Positions 16,561 through 24,558 of a stretch of DNA of 64,000 bases are shown here, one piece after another (position 1 is the stretch's first letter; every line of letters begins with the position of its first letter). The notes under the pieces were generated by a model that saw only the letters and a program-made list of their open reading frames with translations, was not told where the DNA came from and made no database searches. The position numbers and the translations under genes were made by a program. The stretch comes from Paraburkholderia nodosa DSM 21604 (GTDB lineage: Bacteria; Pseudomonadota; Gammaproteobacteria; Burkholderiales; Burkholderiaceae): positions 1-64,000 of the forward strand of contig NZ_JAFA01000043.1 in assembly GCF_000519185.1 (NCBI RefSeq), read 5' to 3'.

Positions 16561-17493
16561 CTACCCGGCGCGAAGCTCGGACGGATCGAGGAAAAAGTTT
16601 CGGTTGCCGGCCATGCGCCCGACCATGAAGTCGATGAACGTCTTCACGCGCAGCGATTGCTCGGTTCGATGCCTGTAGTAGATATAAATCGTGCCGTATT
16701 CGGTGACGTGCTGCATCAGTAACGGAACGAGTCGTCCGCCTCGGATATGCGTCGCGGCGTTGAAGCTGCCCAGCTGCCCGATGCCGAGACCCGCAAGCAC
16801 CGCCTGCGTTTCCAGTTCCGTGTCGTTCACGCAGATGGCGGCGGGCACGTCGCGATAGACGATCTCGTCGCCGACACGGAACTGCCACTGCGCGAGCTTG
16901 CCCGTGTTGGCGCGCCGGTACCCGGTGCAGCGATGTTGAGCGAGTTCTTCGATGGTCTGCGGCGCGCCGTTGCGCTCGATATATTCCGGCGATGCGCACA
17001 CGATTAGCTGAATCGGCACCAGCCTGCGGGCGATCGAGCCGCCCGAAGGCGGCGGTCCGCCGCGAAACCCTACATCGGAGCGGTCGGACACGAGATCCGT
17101 GAACTGATCGTCGAATTGCACTTCGAGTTGCACGTTCGGATAAAGCTTCTGGAATTCCTCGAAGTACGGCCACAGGACCGGGAGCCCGAATGCGCGCGGC
17201 GCGCTCACGCGCAGCACGCCGGCCACGTTATCCTGCGAACGCCGGGCCTCGTCGAGCGCGGACGACAGAATGGCGAGCGCCGGCTCCACGCTCTCGAGAA
17301 GCCGTTGGCCTTCTTCTGTAAGGCTCAGCTTGCGGGTGGTCCGGTGAAAGAGCCGCACGCCCAGTGCCTTCTCCAGTTGCATCACCGCATGGCTCGCGGC
17401 CTGCGGCGAGATGCCTTGATCGACCGCTGCGCCACGCAGGCTGCCGAGCGCCGCGGCGCGGACGAACGTCGTGATCGCACGAATCTCGTTCAT
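16561..17493 (-). CDS. LysR-family regulator, divergent from an SDR
   Basis: This 310-residue LysR protein belongs to the large CrgA/AaeR-like group: IRAITTFVRAAALGSLRGAA and LGVRLFHRTTRKLSLTEEG in the HTH part, then an effector domain with VGFRGGPPPSGGSIARRL. It is divergent from the SDR at 17614 with 120 bp between, an arrangement that usually means the LysR product controls the neighbour. Normal length; start ATG at 17493. Confidence 0.9.
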   Translation of the reverse strand: MNEIRAITTFVRAAALGSLRGAAVDQGISPQAASHAVMQLEKALGVRLFHRTTRKLSLTEEGQRLLESVEPALAILSSALDEARRSQDNVAGVLRVSAPRAFGLPVLWPYFEEFQKLYPNVQLEVQFDDQFTDLVSDRSDVGFRGGPPPSGGSIARRLVPIQLIVCASPEYIERNGAPQTIEELAQHRCTGYRRANTGKLAQWQFRVGDEIVYRDVPAAICVNDTELETQAVLAGLGIGQLGSFNAATHIRGGRLVPLLMQHVTEYGTIYIYYRHRTEQSLRVKTFIDFMVGRMAGNRNFFLDPSELRAG

Positions 17494-17613
17494 TTCCGGA
17501 GCACCCCGATTCGCAAATAAAAGTTGATTATCCCGCCAGTAATATACGGCTAGTTTGTGTCAATCGCCGCGCCTACCATGGCATCACCTCATCACACACG
17601 TAGGAGAGACATC

Positions 17614-18471
17614 ATGGCTGACGCTCAACAAGGCGGCTTCAAGCGCGTATGGTTCATCACGGGCGCGTCGCGAGGCATTGGCGCATTGATCGCCGAAGCG
17701 GCGCTCGCGGACGGCAACGCGGTCGTGGCCGCCGGACGTAACGTCCGGGCCATCGTCGAGCGTCTTGGGGAGTCGGCTGCGTTGCTGCCGGTTGCGCTGG
17801 ACGTCACCGACGAGGCGCAGGCAAAGGCGGCAGTGCAGGCGGCGGTTGAAAAGTTCGGCCGCGTCGACGTGCTGGTCAACAATGCCGGCTTCGGTCTGCT
17901 GGGCGCAGTGGAAGAATCCGCCGACAAGGACGTGCGCCGCATGTACGACACGAACGTATTCGGCCTGTTGAACGTGACGCGTGCGGTGTTGCCGGCGATG
18001 CGCGCCAACCGCTCGGGCCACGTGATCAATATTTCGTCGATTGGCGGCTATCGCGCCGCGGCCGGGTTTGGCGTGTACTCGTCGACGAAGTTTGCCGTCG
18101 AAGGCATTACGGAGGCGTTGCATGCCGAGTTGAAGCCGCTGGGCATTCACGCGACCGTGGTCGAGCCGGGCTATTTTCGTACCGATTTTCTGGATGCCTC
18201 CTCGCTGCTCGTCGCGCCCCACGTGATCGACGACTACGACGAAACCTCGGGCGCCGTTCGCCGCAAGGCCGTGCAAATGAATCACAACCAGCCCGGCGAC
18301 CCGACGAAGCTTGCCGCCGCGCTGATCACGCTCGTCGACGCATCGAACCCGCCGTTGCGCCTTCCGCTCGGCACGGACACGCTCGCCGCCATCGCTGCGA
18401 AAAACGCTTACGTGACGCAGGAAACGCAAACGTGGCAGGCGCTGTCGACATCGACTGACTTCCCTGCCTGA
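17614..18471 (+). CDS. Short-chain dehydrogenase/reductase
   Basis: This 285-residue SDR has TGASRGIG near residue 16, NNAGFG, and the full catalytic set with SSIGG and YSSTK. The segment GRN after the second strand favours NADP. The C-terminal part (NQPGDPTKLAAALITLVD) is typical of the 'oxidoreductase' SDRs related to 17-beta-hydroxysteroid-type enzymes. The frame runs upstream to 17557 but TAGGAGAG directly before the ATG at 17614 decides the start. Its substrate is unknown; the divergent LysR gene suggests it is induced by a small molecule. Confidence 0.9.
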   Translation: MADAQQGGFKRVWFITGASRGIGALIAEAALADGNAVVAAGRNVRAIVERLGESAALLPVALDVTDEAQAKAAVQAAVEKFGRVDVLVNNAGFGLLGAVEESADKDVRRMYDTNVFGLLNVTRAVLPAMRANRSGHVINISSIGGYRAAAGFGVYSSTKFAVEGITEALHAELKPLGIHATVVEPGYFRTDFLDASSLLVAPHVIDDYDETSGAVRRKAVQMNHNQPGDPTKLAAALITLVDASNPPLRLPLGTDTLAAIAAKNAYVTQETQTWQALSTSTDFPA

Positions 18472-18508
18472 GTGACCTGGCAAGTTGACCTGCGGCCCGC
18501 GCCGTTCC

Positions 18509-19132
18509 TCACGGCGTCCCGTTTGCGCAATGCACGGCAAACCCGGGCCGTTCGGCAAGCCGTTCGAAATACGCAGCAACAGCGGGCAAATGCGGATGCT
18601 CGAACGGCGTGCCGAACCAGCGGTTCACCGACAACCCAACGGGAATATCCGCAAGCGAGAATCGCGCGCCGGCGACGAACGCGCCGGTCGCCTGCAGCCG
18701 TGCGTCGAGAATGCGCATATGCCGGGTCCAGTTCTCGATGGAAAGCGCGATTTCGCCGGTGGCCTGATGAGCCGGCGACGCTCTGACCAGAGCGAGAAAT
18801 GCATAGCTCCACGAACGGTTCAAGTCGGTCGCCTGCCAGTCCATCCATTGATCGACGCGAGCCCGCTCGAACGCACCGGCAGGATAGAGCTGCGCGCCGC
18901 CATAGCGCGACGCCAGATAGCGGATGATGGTGTTCGACTCCCACAGAACGAAATCGCCGTCCCTGATGACCGGCACGAGCGCGTTGGGATTCAATGCGAG
19001 GAACTCCGGCGTTTGCGTCGAGCGAAAGCCCGAGCCCCAATCCTCACGCTCGAAGGGAAGGTTCAATTCGGCACAGGTCCAGAGCACCTTGCGAACGTTG
19101 ATGGACGATGCCTTGCCGAGGATGTTGAGCAT
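18509..19132 (-). CDS. Glutathione S-transferase family protein
   Basis: This 207-residue protein has the thioredoxin-like GST N-domain: GKASSINVRKVLWTCAEL carries the active-site Ser region, NALVPVIRDGD the cis-Pro loop, and LWESNTIIRYLASRYG the gamma-glutamyl-binding site. The helical C-domain follows (WMDWQATDLNRSW, FSLADIPVG). It would conjugate or reduce with glutathione in the cytoplasm. I start at the ATG at 19132; the frame extends 12 codons further without a clear ribosome site. It is divergent from the second GST gene at 19308. Confidence 0.88.
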   Translation of the reverse strand: MLNILGKASSINVRKVLWTCAELNLPFEREDWGSGFRSTQTPEFLALNPNALVPVIRDGDFVLWESNTIIRYLASRYGGAQLYPAGAFERARVDQWMDWQATDLNRSWSYAFLALVRASPAHQATGEIALSIENWTRHMRILDARLQATGAFVAGARFSLADIPVGLSVNRWFGTPFEHPHLPAVAAYFERLAERPGFAVHCANGTP

Positions 19133-19307
19133 ATCGAAAGGAAAAATGAGGAAGCCGCGCCCGTGCACGATACGTCATGCATGGGGCCGCCGCCATGTAC
19201 AGTTCCCCGAACATGCGCCGCTGCAGTTCCCGGCAGCGCTTGCAATCCGCACGCAGCCGGTGCATGGTTCAACGACTTGCCCCCGGCTCGAACAAGGAGA
19301 CTGAACG

Positions 19308-19967
19308 ATGTCGCTCGCGCTATATGGTCATCCGTTTTCCTCGTACACGCAGAAAGTGCTCATCGCGCTGTACGAGAACAAGACACCTTTCGAGTTCCGC
19401 GGCGTCGGTCCGGATTCGCCCGAGCATACGGCGCAGTGGCTGCAACGCTGGCCGCTGCGCAAGTTTCCGGTACTCGTGGACGGCGAGCGCAACGTTGCGG
19501 AAACCAGCATCATCATCGAATACCTGCAGCTCGCGCATCCCGGGCCGGTGCGCCTGCTGCCCGCCGATCCCATGGCCGCGCTCGACGTGCGCTTTCTCGA
19601 CCGCTTCTTCGACCTGCATGTCATGACGCCCGTGCAACGCGCCGTGGATGGCGCGTTGACCGGCGACCCGGCGAGGCGCGACGAAGGGCGCGCCTTTGCG
19701 CAGGAAAAGCTCGAACTCGCTTACGCATGGCTCGAAGGCCACCTCGCGGGCAAAACGTGGGCGGCGGGCGAGGACTATACGATGGCGGACTGCGCCGCGT
19801 CTTCGTCGCTTTTCTATGCGGACTGGACGCATCGCATTGCCCCGGCCTATCCCATGCTGCGTGCCTATCGCGAGCGCCTGCTCGCGCGCCCTTCCTGCGC
19901 GCGGGCCGTGAACGAGGCGCGGCCGTATCGTCCGCTCTTTCCACTCGGCGCGCCGGATCGCGACTGA
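19308..19967 (+). CDS. Glutathione S-transferase family protein
   Basis: This 219-residue GST opens with LALYGHPFSSYTQKVLIALYE, with KFPVLVDGE as the cis-Pro loop and VAETSIIIEYLQ at the glutathione gamma-Glu site, and a C-domain with YTMADCAASSSLFY. It is only distantly similar to the neighbouring GST. The start ATG is preceded by AAGGAGACTGA. A perfect 14-bp hairpin lies 43 bp after the stop. Substrate unknown. Confidence 0.9.
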   Translation: MSLALYGHPFSSYTQKVLIALYENKTPFEFRGVGPDSPEHTAQWLQRWPLRKFPVLVDGERNVAETSIIIEYLQLAHPGPVRLLPADPMAALDVRFLDRFFDLHVMTPVQRAVDGALTGDPARRDEGRAFAQEKLELAYAWLEGHLAGKTWAAGEDYTMADCAASSSLFYADWTHRIAPAYPMLRAYRERLLARPSCARAVNEARPYRPLFPLGAPDRD

Positions 19968-20009
19968 CGCGATTCGATAAGGCATGCGAAGTATGTGAGG
20001 CAGCAACGT

Positions 20010-20040
20010 GAAAGAGGCTTGCACCATGCAAGCCTCTTTC
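20010..20040. terminator. Perfect 14-bp hairpin between convergent genes
   Basis: GAAAGAGGCTTGCA (20010-20023) pairs perfectly with 20027-20040 around a 3-base loop. It sits between the GST gene (+) and the small gene at 20059-20250 (-), so it can end both transcripts; the A-rich and T-rich stem ends serve in place of a separate T-tract. Confidence 0.65.
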
Positions 20041-20058
20041 GCTATGCAGACAACGAAA

Positions 20059-20250
20059 TCAACCCACCGAAGGCTCCCCTTCGCCGGACTGCTTGCCGGG
20101 GCGGTCGGCGGGCGATTGCTTGCGCGACTTGTCATCGCGCTCGGGCATGGCGCTGCGCTTGTCGTCGCTATGCTCGGTGTGTTTCTGCTGCGGGTTTTCG
20201 CTGGCGTTGCTGGCGCCATTTTCATGGGGCTTTGGGGTGCTGGCGGTCAT
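20059..20250 (-). CDS. Small hydrophilic hypothetical protein
   Basis: This 63-residue frame is rich in Asp, Glu, Lys, Ser and Pro (it opens MTASTPKPHENGASNASEN) with no domain I know and is probably disordered. GAGAGGA stands 4-10 nt before the ATG at 20250, which is better than the site of any overlapping frame. The antisense frame at 20008-20310 is hydrophobic only because it is the complement. It lies downstream of the CGNR gene on the same strand and may be co-transcribed. Function unknown. Confidence 0.5.
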   Translation of the reverse strand: MTASTPKPHENGASNASENPQQKHTEHSDDKRSAMPERDDKSRKQSPADRPGKQSGEGEPSVG

Positions 20251-20317
20251 CGTTCCTCTCCCATTCCGGTAGGCCCGCCAGATCCCGCAAGGCCCGCTCC
20301 CGGGGCGTGAATGCGCC

Positions 20318-20950
20318 CTAGGCGCTTTCGCGATCCTTGAGCCGTTTGCGGTGCGCGGCAACTTTCGCGCGATTCCCGCAGATCGCCATGCTGCACCAGC
20401 GGCGCGCATGCCCGCGCGTGTGGTCGGCGAACAGCAGCGTGCATTTCGGGCCTTCGCAGGCTTTCACGTGCGTGAAGTCCTGCTCGCAGACCAGTTTCGC
20501 CAACGACTCGGCAATGGGCATCAGCAGTGATTCCGGCGTTTTCCAGCGGCGATTCACGCGGTATTCAAACGCCGCTGCGCCGTCACTGCCGGACGCAACG
20601 ACTTCGCCATAGCGGTCGTCACGCGCGAGCAAATCGTTGAGCGGCGCGAGGTCGCCGAGATCGCCGCTGGCGAGCGGCCGGCCTTTTCTTTCCCGCACGA
20701 ACGACCTGAACCATTCGCGTAGCGCGCGCGCCTCGCCCGCGACACTGTCGAACTCGGCCGCGCTGAACTGCGCGCGCATGGCGGCAAGCGCCGGCGCGGG
20801 GACCATGCCCGCCTGTTCGAGCCAGGACAGCAAACCTTCGCCGTTGGCGATCCAGTCGATCGGCACGTCCACCGGGGTTGCAACCGAGTTCAGGAAGTCG
20901 AGCCCCGGCGCGTCGGCCACGAATATCGCCGGTATGGGACGGAAGTCCAT
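20318..20950 (-). CDS. CGNR zinc-finger (ABATE-domain) regulator
   Basis: This 210-residue protein has an N-terminal ABATE-type stress-response domain (FLNSVATPVDVPIDW, ALREWFRSFV) and a C-terminal CGNR treble-clef zinc finger: CEGPKCTLLF, then RRWCSMAICGNRAKVAAHR. Such proteins are thought to be DNA-binding transcription regulators. It is divergent from the two-hydrolase/SDR operon beginning at 21074. The 123-bp gap between them holds repeated GGTTAC/GTAACC elements that are its likely binding sites. Confidence 0.88.
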   Translation of the reverse strand: MDFRPIPAIFVADAPGLDFLNSVATPVDVPIDWIANGEGLLSWLEQAGMVPAPALAAMRAQFSAAEFDSVAGEARALREWFRSFVRERKGRPLASGDLGDLAPLNDLLARDDRYGEVVASGSDGAAAFEYRVNRRWKTPESLLMPIAESLAKLVCEQDFTHVKACEGPKCTLLFADHTRGHARRWCSMAICGNRAKVAAHRKRLKDRESA

Positions 20951-20986
20951 TTTATTGCCGCAGAAGGGTAATCAGGGTGCATTCAG

Positions 20987-21061
20987 TGTAACCAGCAAAA
21001 TCGTCCTTGACAAGTTACATCTCTGGTTAGTAACCTCTAAAACATCATCAACACGGTTACA
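20987..21061. promoter_or_regulatory. GGTTAC/GTAACC repeat cluster with promoter, CGNR-hydrolase gap
   Basis: TGTAACC (20987-20993), GTTACA (21014-21019), the palindrome GGTTAGTAACC (21025-21035) and GGTTACA (21055-21061) lie in one divergent gap; the outer two are exact reverse complements. A consensus -35, TTGACA, at 21007-21012 falls among them, with its -10 region over the palindrome. This looks like a multi-site operator covering the operon promoter. Confidence 0.5.
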
Positions 21062-21073
21062 TAAGGAGTGGGC

Positions 21074-21769
21074 ATGTCGCACGGAAAAACGAGCGTGGTG
21101 CTGGCGCACGGCGCTTGGGCGGATGGGTCGAGCTGGAGCAAGGTGATCGAGCGGCTGAACCGGCAGGGCATCGACGCCGTCGCGGCCCCACTGCCGCTCG
21201 CTTCGCTGGCTGACGATGTGGCGGCGCTCGAGCGCACGCTCGAACGGATCGACGGGCCGGTCGTGCTGGCCGGCCACGCGTACGCGGGGGCCGTAATCGG
21301 CGCCAAGCGTGCTGCGAACGTCGCGGCGCTGGTGTACGTGGCCGCGCTCGCGCCCGACGAAGGCGAAACCGTGGCCGACGTGTTCTATCGCGGGAAGACG
21401 CACCCACAGGCGCCGCAACTCGCGCCCGACCGGCACGGCTGGATCTGGCTGCCGCAGGAGGCGTTTGCGAACGCGTTCGCGCAGCACGCCACCGCGCAGG
21501 AGGCGGCGGCGCTCGCCGCGATCCAGCGCCCGATTGCGGCGGCGTGTATCGGCGAAGCGGTGGCGCGGCCGCTATGGAGAGACCGGCCGGCCTGGTTTCT
21601 CGTCGCGGGCGAGGACCGCATGATCGATCCCGATACGCAGCGCTTCATGGCTAGCCGGATGAACGCTCAAGTCCGCGCCCATGAAGTCGATCACACGCCG
21701 AGCGTCACGGCCCCGGACGCCGTGACCGAGGTCATCGCCGAAGCCGTTCGGTCCGTCTCTGCGCGGTAA
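21074..21769 (+). CDS. Alpha/beta hydrolase-fold protein lacking the Ser nucleophile
   Basis: This 231-residue protein has an alpha/beta hydrolase core: VVLAHGAWADGSSW forms the oxyanion loop, and FLVAGEDRMIDPDTQRFM the acid region. The nucleophile elbow reads GHAYAG, with Ala where GxSxG enzymes have Ser, so classic esterase chemistry is not expected; I recall this Ala in other members of the same group. AAGGAG sits before the start. It is the first gene of an operon with a dehalogenase-like hydrolase and an SDR, opposite the CGNR regulator. It may bind rather than cleave its ligand, or use another residue. Confidence 0.8.
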   Translation: MSHGKTSVVLAHGAWADGSSWSKVIERLNRQGIDAVAAPLPLASLADDVAALERTLERIDGPVVLAGHAYAGAVIGAKRAANVAALVYVAALAPDEGETVADVFYRGKTHPQAPQLAPDRHGWIWLPQEAFANAFAQHATAQEAAALAAIQRPIAAACIGEAVARPLWRDRPAWFLVAGEDRMIDPDTQRFMASRMNAQVRAHEVDHTPSVTAPDAVTEVIAEAVRSVSAR

Positions 21770-21803
21770 ACGCGCGGTTTTCCGTTCACCACTGGAGGAA
21801 CCC

Positions 21804-22655
21804 ATGACTGCCATTGCCTACCGCCGTGCCGATGTCGACGGCTTCAACGTGTTCTACCGGGAAGCCGGGCGCGCCGACGCGCCGAAGCTCCTGCTGTTGC
21901 ACGGCTTTCCGAGTTCTGGCCACATGTTCCGCGACCTCATCCCGAAGCTCGCCGACCGCTTTCACATCGTCGCGCCGGATCTGCCGGGCTTTGGTCAATC
22001 GGACTTGCCGGACCGGGGCCAATTCGCGTACACGTTCGAGAATATCGCGAAGGTGATCGCGCGCTTCACCGAGCGCATCGGCTTTGACCGGTTCGCGGTG
22101 TACGTGTTCGACTACGGCGCGCCCACGGGCTTTCGCCTCGCGCTCGCGCATCCCGAGCGCATCACGGCGATCATTTCGCAAAACGGCAACGCCTATGAGG
22201 AAGGCCTGAGCGACGGCTGGAATCCGATTCGCGCTTACTGGCAGGACCCGTCGCCGGCCAATCGCGACGCGCTGCGTGCACTGCTCTCGCGCGAAGCGAC
22301 GATCTGGCAATACACGCACGGCGTGCCCGATCCGTCGGCGGTGTCGCCGGACGGGTATTCGCTCGACGACTACTATATGAACCGCCCCGGCGCGCACGAG
22401 ATCCAGCTCGACCTGTTCCGCGACTATCGGAACAACGTTGCTTTGTACCCCGAGTTTCAGGCGTATTTCCGCACGCATCGGCCGCCGTTTCTCGCCGTGT
22501 GGGGCAAGAACGATCCGTTCTTCCTGCCTCCGGGCGCGGAGGCATTCAAGCGCGACCTGCCGCAAGCCGTGGTGCGCTTTTTCGACACCGGCCACTTCGC
22601 ACTGGAAACGCATGCCGACGAGATCGCCACGGCGATCACGGAATTTCTCGAATGA
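21804..22655 (+). CDS. Alpha/beta hydrolase, haloalkane dehalogenase/epoxide hydrolase-like
   Basis: This 283-residue hydrolase has HGFPSSGHMFRDLIP as the oxyanion loop, and an Asp nucleophile in VFDYGAPTGF (D103), which is the pattern of haloalkane dehalogenases and epoxide hydrolases rather than Ser esterases. WGKNDPFF provides the acid region and DTGHFALETH the catalytic His (H264). It is cytoplasmic, with no signal peptide. CACTGGAGGAACCC precedes the ATG. It is the second gene of the CGNR-linked operon, 34 bp after the first hydrolase. Detoxification of a reactive small molecule is a reasonable guess. Confidence 0.85.
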   Translation: MTAIAYRRADVDGFNVFYREAGRADAPKLLLLHGFPSSGHMFRDLIPKLADRFHIVAPDLPGFGQSDLPDRGQFAYTFENIAKVIARFTERIGFDRFAVYVFDYGAPTGFRLALAHPERITAIISQNGNAYEEGLSDGWNPIRAYWQDPSPANRDALRALLSREATIWQYTHGVPDPSAVSPDGYSLDDYYMNRPGAHEIQLDLFRDYRNNVALYPEFQAYFRTHRPPFLAVWGKNDPFFLPPGAEAFKRDLPQAVVRFFDTGHFALETHADEIATAITEFLE

Positions 22656-22690
22656 TGGTTGGCAATACTGATCGAATGAGGAGCGGGAAG

Positions 22691-23461
22691 ATGGCCGGAA
22701 AAGTCGCAATCGTAACGGGCGCGAGCCAGGGTATTGGCCGTTCGACGGCCGTGAGGCTGGCGCGTGACTTCGACGCGATCGTCGTGGTGGCGCGCAGCCG
22801 CGAGCAGCTCGAAGAGACCGCCGCGCAGGTGAGGGACGCGGGCGCCGAAGTGCTCGTCATCGACATCGATCTCTCGCTTGCCGATGCCGCGCGGCAAGTG
22901 GTGGAGCAAACGCTTGCGGCGTATGGGCGTATCGACGCCTTGCTCAACATTGCGGGCGCGGTGCCGCAGATCGATCTGTTCGAGATGACCGACGAGCAAT
23001 GGGAGCGCGGTCTCGCACTGAAACTGCACGGTGCGCGACGCCTGACGATCGAAGCGTGGCCGGCACTGAAGGCCAGCGCGGGTGCGGTCGTGCTGATGTC
23101 GGGCAATTCGGCCGTGTTTCCGAAGGCGCCTTATGCGGCCGTCGGCACGATCAACGCGGCGATCGTCGCGCTGGCGAAGGCCTTTTCGGACCGCGGCATC
23201 GCGGACGGCGTGCAGGTCAACAGCGTGCTGCCCGGTCCCGTGATGACGGGTCGCCGCCAGTCGTATCTGGAGCACTGGGCGCCGCTGCATGACATGAGCG
23301 TCGAGGAAGCCACGGCGAAGTTCCCGGCCGAAGCTGGCATTGCGCGCTACGGCACGCCCGAGGAAATCGCCGAACTGATGGCGTTCATCGTCTCGCCCGG
23401 CGCGCACTGGATGACCGGCACGACGCTGAGGATGGACGGCGGCGAGGTCAAGTCGATCTGA
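22691..23461 (+). CDS. SDR-family protein with altered catalytic motif
   Basis: This 256-residue protein has the SDR Rossmann fold with TGASQGIG at the cofactor site and the usual C-terminal TTLRMDGG. The fourth-strand NNAG is NIAG, and the catalytic YxxxK reads YAAVG: Tyr is kept but Lys is Gly. Without that Lys, normal dehydrogenase activity is doubtful. It is 35 bp behind the hydrolase gene in the same operon; GAGGAGCGGGAAG precedes the ATG at 22691. The longer frame upstream (22499) overlaps the hydrolase gene and is not coding. It could be a dedicated reductase with unusual chemistry or a binding protein. Confidence 0.8.
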   Translation: MAGKVAIVTGASQGIGRSTAVRLARDFDAIVVVARSREQLEETAAQVRDAGAEVLVIDIDLSLADAARQVVEQTLAAYGRIDALLNIAGAVPQIDLFEMTDEQWERGLALKLHGARRLTIEAWPALKASAGAVVLMSGNSAVFPKAPYAAVGTINAAIVALAKAFSDRGIADGVQVNSVLPGPVMTGRRQSYLEHWAPLHDMSVEEATAKFPAEAGIARYGTPEEIAELMAFIVSPGAHWMTGTTLRMDGGEVKSI

Positions 23462-23462
23462 G

Positions 23463-23502
23463 CGGCGAGGCGCGCTGGTTCCCGCGCTGGCGCGCCTCGC
23501 CG
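23463..23502 (+). terminator. 13-bp perfect hairpin after the SDR gene
   Basis: CGGCGAGGCGCGC (23463-23475) pairs exactly with 23490-23502 across a 14-base loop, starting 1 bp after the SDR stop codon. It probably ends the hydrolase/SDR operon, although no T-tract follows, so it may also act as an mRNA end-stabiliser. Confidence 0.5.
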
Positions 23503-23738
23503 TACCGGATGGATGCGTGTACAACAGATGACGCAGGCGCTCGCCTGCGTTTGCGCTCAGGTCCCTCGTTTTGCCCACATTGCGCGCACGGGGTATCATC
23601 ACGACCTCGTCGGTAATACATCAACGCCCCCCAATACGATCCGGACACCTCGCGTGAAGCGCAGGTGAGCATCGGCGCGCGCCTTCGCAGGCCGCCGCGT
23701 TCGGTGCAGATCGACATCTCAAGCTTGCAGGAAAGGTC

Positions 23739-24081
23739 ATGAAACGAGATTTGGCGGGGTGGATGTTGTCTACGCGGTCGTCGGGGGACGCCGCTGCTTT
23801 ACGCGCTCGCGCGCCCCGCTAAACGCGCGTGGATCGAGTTGCTGTGGTTCGCGTCCGCGTTGCTGGCGTTGTTGCCCGTGCTCAATGCGTTGACGACTCA
23901 GCGCCCCCTCTGGCGCAGTCTCGCGAATGGCGACTGGGTCTATGCCGGCTTCGATCTGATGATGTGGGCGCTCGCGGCGCTGCACGCCGCGCTCGCGATG
24001 CACACGGCGCGCCACGGGCCGCATGCGAAGCCGGCGGACAAGCGCCGCGTGAGTGCGCTTGCGGCGCAGGAGGACGCATGA
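23739..24081 (+). pseudogene. Truncated membrane-protein fragment upstream of DUF3325 (PepSY-type remnant?)
   Basis: A well-placed AGGAAAGG and ATG at 23739 lead only to a 27-codon frame. From about 23785 another frame carries a convincing membrane sequence, TPLLYALARP, then LLWFASALLALLPVLNAL and GFDLMMWALAALHAALAMH. It ends in a TGA that overlaps the start of the DUF3325 gene as ATGA, the mark of a translationally coupled pair. I read it as the C-terminal ~95 residues of a larger inner-membrane protein whose 5' part is deleted or frameshifted. DUF3325 genes usually follow PepSY-associated membrane proteins of siderophore reductase type, so that is the likeliest origin. Confidence 0.45.
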
Positions 24082-24362
24082 TGCCGCTTTTCGCCTTGAT
24101 ACTGTGCGTGCCCGCCTTTGCGTGCCTCGCGACGGCCATGGAGCGTCATCAGGAGACGCTGTTCGGCGCGCGGTTGCCCGCCGCGCTTTCCCGCGTTCTG
24201 CGCGGTGCCGGATGGTGCGCGTTGCTCGTTGCACTGTGGCTGGCGGTGGCGGGGAAGGGCTGGGCGCTCGGGCTCGTCTGGTATGACGGTTGCACGAGCC
24301 TGGCAGCGGGCATCGTATATGGACTCCTGATTGTCTATGCGAAACGAGCGTCGGCGCGGTGA
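24078..24362 (+). CDS. DUF3325 small membrane protein
   Basis: This 94-residue protein has three hydrophobic segments: PLFALILCVPAFACLATAM, then GAGWCALLVALWLAVAG and SLAAGIVYGLLIVY, with MERHQE between the first two. This is the DUF3325 pattern, a family usually found at the end of iron-siderophore uptake operons. AGGAGGACGC precedes the start, and there is an ATGA overlap with the upstream fragment. With the partner gene broken, it may be a relic kept by chance. Confidence 0.7.
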   Translation: MMPLFALILCVPAFACLATAMERHQETLFGARLPAALSRVLRGAGWCALLVALWLAVAGKGWALGLVWYDGCTSLAAGIVYGLLIVYAKRASAR

Positions 24363-24558
24363 GGTAAGGGCTTCGCGGCATTTGCAAACATGCCGGTTTT
24401 CATGCTTTATTTAAGCTGCGGTTACAGAGCGGCGGCCTTCATTCATGTTGCATTGGGTGTCTTGCGCCGACAACGGAACCAATTTCACGCGGGGGCGTTC
24501 CGAAGCAAGCGACTAGTATAGGAATACCGATTACCCGGTGCGTGAAGGAGTTGCAAAC

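Noticed and set aside
16307..17173. 288-codon minus-strand frame around DUF3820
   Set aside because: Only its last 71 codons show the DUF3820 pattern; the rest overlaps the LysR gene out of frame.
18485..20011. 508-codon plus-strand open frame
   Set aside because: Runs antisense through one GST gene and out of frame through the other; both GSTs are well supported.
20008..20310. 100-codon hydrophobic plus-strand frame
   Set aside because: It starts inside the terminator hairpin, and the opposite strand has a better start site for a hydrophilic product.
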